From an uncultured Clostridia bacterium (GTDB lineage: Bacteria; Bacillota_A; Clostridia; Christensenellales; Aristaeellaceae), in the NCBI GenBank assembly GCA_946613955.1, contig CAMOGC010000064.1:1-8479 (forward strand): a DNA stretch of 8,479 nucleotides, in the 5' to 3' direction. The position numbers and the translations under genes are program-made. How positions within the stretch are numbered: the first letter of the stretch is position 1; each line of letters starts with the position of its first letter. The notes below the pieces were generated by a model. That model worked only from the letters and a program-made list of their open reading frames with translations, was not told the origin of the DNA and ran no database searches. Below, piece by piece: positions 6,334-8,479 of the stretch.

Positions 6334-7470
6334 ATGAAAAAGCTGACTGCCCTGCTTCTGGCCCTGGCCATGAGTCTGAGCCTGCTGGCCTTCGCCGGCG
6401 CGGAGGATCCGATTACCCTGAAGATCGCCCATATCGGCCCCGAAACCGGCCCCGTCGCCGTCTACGGCACGGCCACCAGCCGCGGCGCCCAGATCGCCGC
6501 CGAGGAAATCAACGCCGCCGGCGGAAAATACCGGGTGGAGCTGATCGACAAGGACGACACGCATGACGCGGAAACCGCCGTCAACGCGTATCATGACGCG
6601 CTGGACGAGGGCGCCCAGATGATCATCGGAACCACCACCACCAGCCCCTGCATCGCCGTGGGCGGCGAAGCGGCCAACGACCGGGTCTTCATGCTGACCC
6701 CCTCCGCCTCCGCCGTGGCCGTAACCGAGGGGAAGGATAACGTCTATCAGGTCTGCTTTACCGACCCGGCCCAGGGCGCCGCGTCCGCGGAATACATCGC
6801 GGAGAAAAAGCTGGCGACGAAGGTGGCCGTGATCTACAACAACGCCGACGCCTATTCCACCGGCATCTACCAGACCTTCGCGGCCAAGGCCCCCGAGGTC
6901 GGGCTGGAGATCGTCTCCACCACCACCTTTACCGACGAGACCACCGACTATACCGTCCAGGTGGCCGACGCCCAGAACAAGGGCGCCGAGCTGGTCTTCC
7001 TGCCCATCTACTACACCCCCGCCAAGGACATCCTGATCACCGCCAACGCCAAGGAATACAAGCCCGTGTTCTTCGGAGTCGACGGCATGGACGGCATCCT
7101 GACCATCGAGGGCTTCGATACCTCCCTGGCCGAGGGCGTCATGCTGCTGACCCCCTTCTCCGCCGACGCGGAGGACGAGAAGACGAAGAAGTTCGTCGCC
7201 ACGTATCTGGAGAAGTACGGCGAGATCCCGAACCAGTTCGCCGCCGACGCCTATGACGGCGTCTACGCCCTGGTGGCCGCGGCCGAGGTGGCCGGCGTTC
7301 AGGAAGGCGCCAAGCCCGAGGAAATCTGCGACGCGATGATCGCCGCCATGCAGCAGATCACCATCGAGGGCGTGACCGGCACCATGACCTGGTCCGCCAA
7401 TGGAGAGGTGACCAAGACCCCCACCGCCGTCATCATCGAGAACGGCAAATACGTCGGTTTCGGCAAATAA
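6334..7470 (+). CDS. livK: Branched-chain amino acid-type ABC transporter substrate-binding protein (LivJ/LivK family)
   Basis: This 378-residue periplasmic-binding-protein type I receptor would capture an extracellular ligand and deliver it to the LivH-type permease downstream. A Lys-Lys start and hydrophobic core (residues 4-20) form a signal peptide, with likely cleavage after AFA or AGA (residue 21 or 23). The mature part opens with ITLKIAHIGPETG. It continues with YGTATSRGAQIAAEEINAAGG, then IIGTTTTSPCIAV in the first ligand-contacting loop, then TPSASAVAV. The two-lobe Leu/Ile/Val-receptor layout is complete to the C-terminus. Family receptors also bind other amino acids, amides or urea, so the ligand is uncertain. 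ATG at 6334 is chosen over the in-frame ATG at 6310 because GGGAGGA lies 8 bases before it and the signal peptide begins there. There is no lipobox cysteine, which is notable for a putative Gram-positive. Confidence 0.93.
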   Translation: MKKLTALLLALAMSLSLLAFAGAEDPITLKIAHIGPETGPVAVYGTATSRGAQIAAEEINAAGGKYRVELIDKDDTHDAETAVNAYHDALDEGAQMIIGTTTTSPCIAVGGEAANDRVFMLTPSASAVAVTEGKDNVYQVCFTDPAQGAASAEYIAEKKLATKVAVIYNNADAYSTGIYQTFAAKAPEVGLEIVSTTTFTDETTDYTVQVADAQNKGAELVFLPIYYTPAKDILITANAKEYKPVFFGVDGMDGILTIEGFDTSLAEGVMLLTPFSADAEDEKTKKFVATYLEKYGEIPNQFAADAYDGVYALVAAAEVAGVQEGAKPEEICDAMIAAMQQITIEGVTGTMTWSANGEVTKTPTAVIIENGKYVGFGK

Positions 7471-7479
7471 TCGTGAAAG

Positions 7480-7564
7480 ACCAACGGGTTGGTTGAACGG
7501 TCCGCTCCCGGTTTTCCGGGGGCGGATTCGTCCTTCCCCGGGCTGGACAAGGGCCGGGGAAAGG
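7480..7564 (+). promoter_or_regulatory. Cluster of strong stem-loops between binding-protein and permease genes
   Basis: Three inverted repeats lie in the 137-base gap. ACCAAC/GTTGGT is at 7480-7493. An 11-bp stem with one G-U pair closes a TTTT loop at 7501-7526. CCTTCCCCGG pairs with CCGGGGAAAGG at 7532-7564 with one bulged A. None is followed by a U-tract, so they are not convincing terminators. Hairpins after a binding-protein gene often stabilise its mRNA end and leave the permease less expressed. That role here is inferred. Confidence 0.55.
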
Positions 7565-7573
7565 TGATAAAAT
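7544..7573 (+). promoter_or_regulatory. Possible internal promoter before the permease gene
   Basis: TGGACA (7544-7549; five of six to TTGACA) and TAAAAT (7568-7573; five of six to TATAAT) are 18 bases apart. Transcription would start near 7580, 28 bases before the permease start. It overlaps the second large stem-loop, so it may be coincidental. Confidence 0.35.
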
Positions 7574-7607
7574 TCCCTGTTGAAATACAGAGAGGTTGTG
7601 AGGCCGG

Positions 7608-8479
7608 ATGATTTTTCTGTCCAATCTGGTAAACGGCGTCAGTCTTGGCAGCATTTACGCGATCATCGCCCTGGGCTATACCATGGTCTACGGGATCGCC
7701 AAGATGCTGAACTTCGCCCATGGGGACGTCATCATGGTGGGCGCCTATGTGGCCTTCTGCGCCCTGCAGTACTGGAACCTGCCCCCGCTGCTGGCCCTGA
7801 TCGTGACGATGGGGATCTGTACGCTGCTGGGCATCCTGATCGAGGGCCTCGCCTACCGTCCCCTGCGCCAGGCGACGTCCCTGGCGGTGCTGATTACCGC
7901 CATCGGCATGAGCTACCTGCTCCAGAACCTGGCGCAGCTGATCTGGGGCGCCAACCCCAAGAGCTTCCCCTCGACGATGGTCGCCCTGCCGACGCTGACC
8001 CTCTTCGGCGGGCAGCTGAAGATCAGCGGGGTGACGCTGATGACGATCCTGGCCAATGTGGTTATCATGATCGCCCTGACCTCCTTTATCTCCATGACCA
8101 AGATGGGCAAGGCGATGCGCTGCGTCTCGGAGGACCGGGGGGCCGCGGAGCTGATGGGCATCAACGTGAACCGGACCATCTCCGTGACCTTCGCCATCGG
8201 CTCCGCCCTGGCGGCCATCGCCGGCATCCTGCTGTGCTCCGCCTACCCGACCCTGATGCCGACGACGGGCTCCATGCCCGGCATCAAGGCGTTTACGGCG
8301 GCGGTTTTCGGCGGCATCGGCTCCATCCCCGGGGCGATGATCGGCGGCATCCTGCTGGGCGTGATCGAGATTCTGGGCAAGGCGTATATTTCCACCGAGC
8401 TGGGGGACGCCATCGTCTTTGCCGTGCTGATCATCGTGCTGCTCTTCCGGCCCACCGGGCTGCTGGGCAAGCCGATCCG
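7608..8479 (+). CDS. livH: Branched-chain amino acid ABC transporter permease LivH, extreme C-terminus cut by window edge
   Basis: LivH pairs with LivM to form the membrane channel of the transporter, powered by LivG and LivF. The 290 residues seen are nearly the full family length (about 290-308). MIFLSNLVNGVSLGSIYAI and LGYTMVYGIAKMLNFAHGD (22-40) are the typical LivH opening, followed by AYRPLR (82-87). SEDRGAAELMGIN (174-186) is the cytoplasmic loop that contacts the ATPase. FGGIGSIPGAMIGGILLGVIE (234-254) and a final LLFRPTGLLGK also fit. About eight hydrophobic membrane segments are visible. The ATG at 7608 has only a weak, close GAGG, and another GAGAGG lies further upstream, so translation may be modest. 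It follows the binding-protein gene in the same direction. The rest of the operon should lie to the right. Confidence 0.95.
   Translation, partial: MIFLSNLVNGVSLGSIYAIIALGYTMVYGIAKMLNFAHGDVIMVGAYVAFCALQYWNLPPLLALIVTMGICTLLGILIEGLAYRPLRQATSLAVLITAIGMSYLLQNLAQLIWGANPKSFPSTMVALPTLTLFGGQLKISGVTLMTILANVVIMIALTSFISMTKMGKAMRCVSEDRGAAELMGINVNRTISVTFAIGSALAAIAGILLCSAYPTLMPTTGSMPGIKAFTAAVFGGIGSIPGAMIGGILLGVIEILGKAYISTELGDAIVFAVLIIVLLFRPTGLLGKPI

Noticed and set aside
6015..6566. Plus-strand frame of 183 codons over the divergent promoter region
   Set aside because: It overlaps both promoters and the start of the binding-protein gene in another frame and has no family signature.
7501..7564. Intrinsic terminators after the binding-protein gene
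   Set aside because: The stems are strong but are followed by TTCGTCC and TGATAAA rather than a U-tract, and the permease continues in the same direction.

Overview
The window comes from a GC-rich bacterial chromosome. Strong AGGAGG-type Shine-Dalgarno sites, near-consensus TATAAT promoters and close gene packing fit a GC-rich member of the Clostridia (Bacillota), perhaps from gut or rumen. This lineage call is an inference from style, not from a marker gene. No mobile element, CRISPR array, rRNA or tRNA was seen.

Layout: bases 1-6118 are read leftward and 6252-8479 rightward. Leftward, from right to left, there are two transcription units. Unit A has a promoter at 6089-6118, a roughly 100-base leader, a cytoplasmic GH2 beta-mannosidase (3507-5978), and 14 bases later an unrecognised zinc-ribbon/two-helix membrane protein (2659-3492). 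A hairpin terminator follows at 2602-2652. Unit B starts almost on that terminator. It has a promoter at 2564-2592, a leader of about 168 bases, a membrane diguanylate cyclase starting at TTG (1013-2389), and 33 bases later rarA (1-979). The rarA gene leaves the window before its C-terminus.

Rightward, a promoter at 6252-6280 drives a branched-chain amino acid-type ABC binding protein (6334-7470). A 137-base gap with strong hairpins and a possible second promoter follows, then the LivH-type permease (7608 to the window edge). The other parts of the transporter (LivM, LivG, LivF) would be expected just outside.

Functionally the window is mostly ordinary housekeeping and nutrient genes: intracellular beta-mannoside breakdown, amino acid or small-molecule uptake, c-di-GMP signalling and replication-fork maintenance. 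I found no clearly new defence or mobile system. The least explained parts are the long structured leader in front of the cyclase, with its alternative starts and an abutting small reading frame; the cyclase-rarA pairing; and the zinc-ribbon membrane protein tied to the mannosidase.
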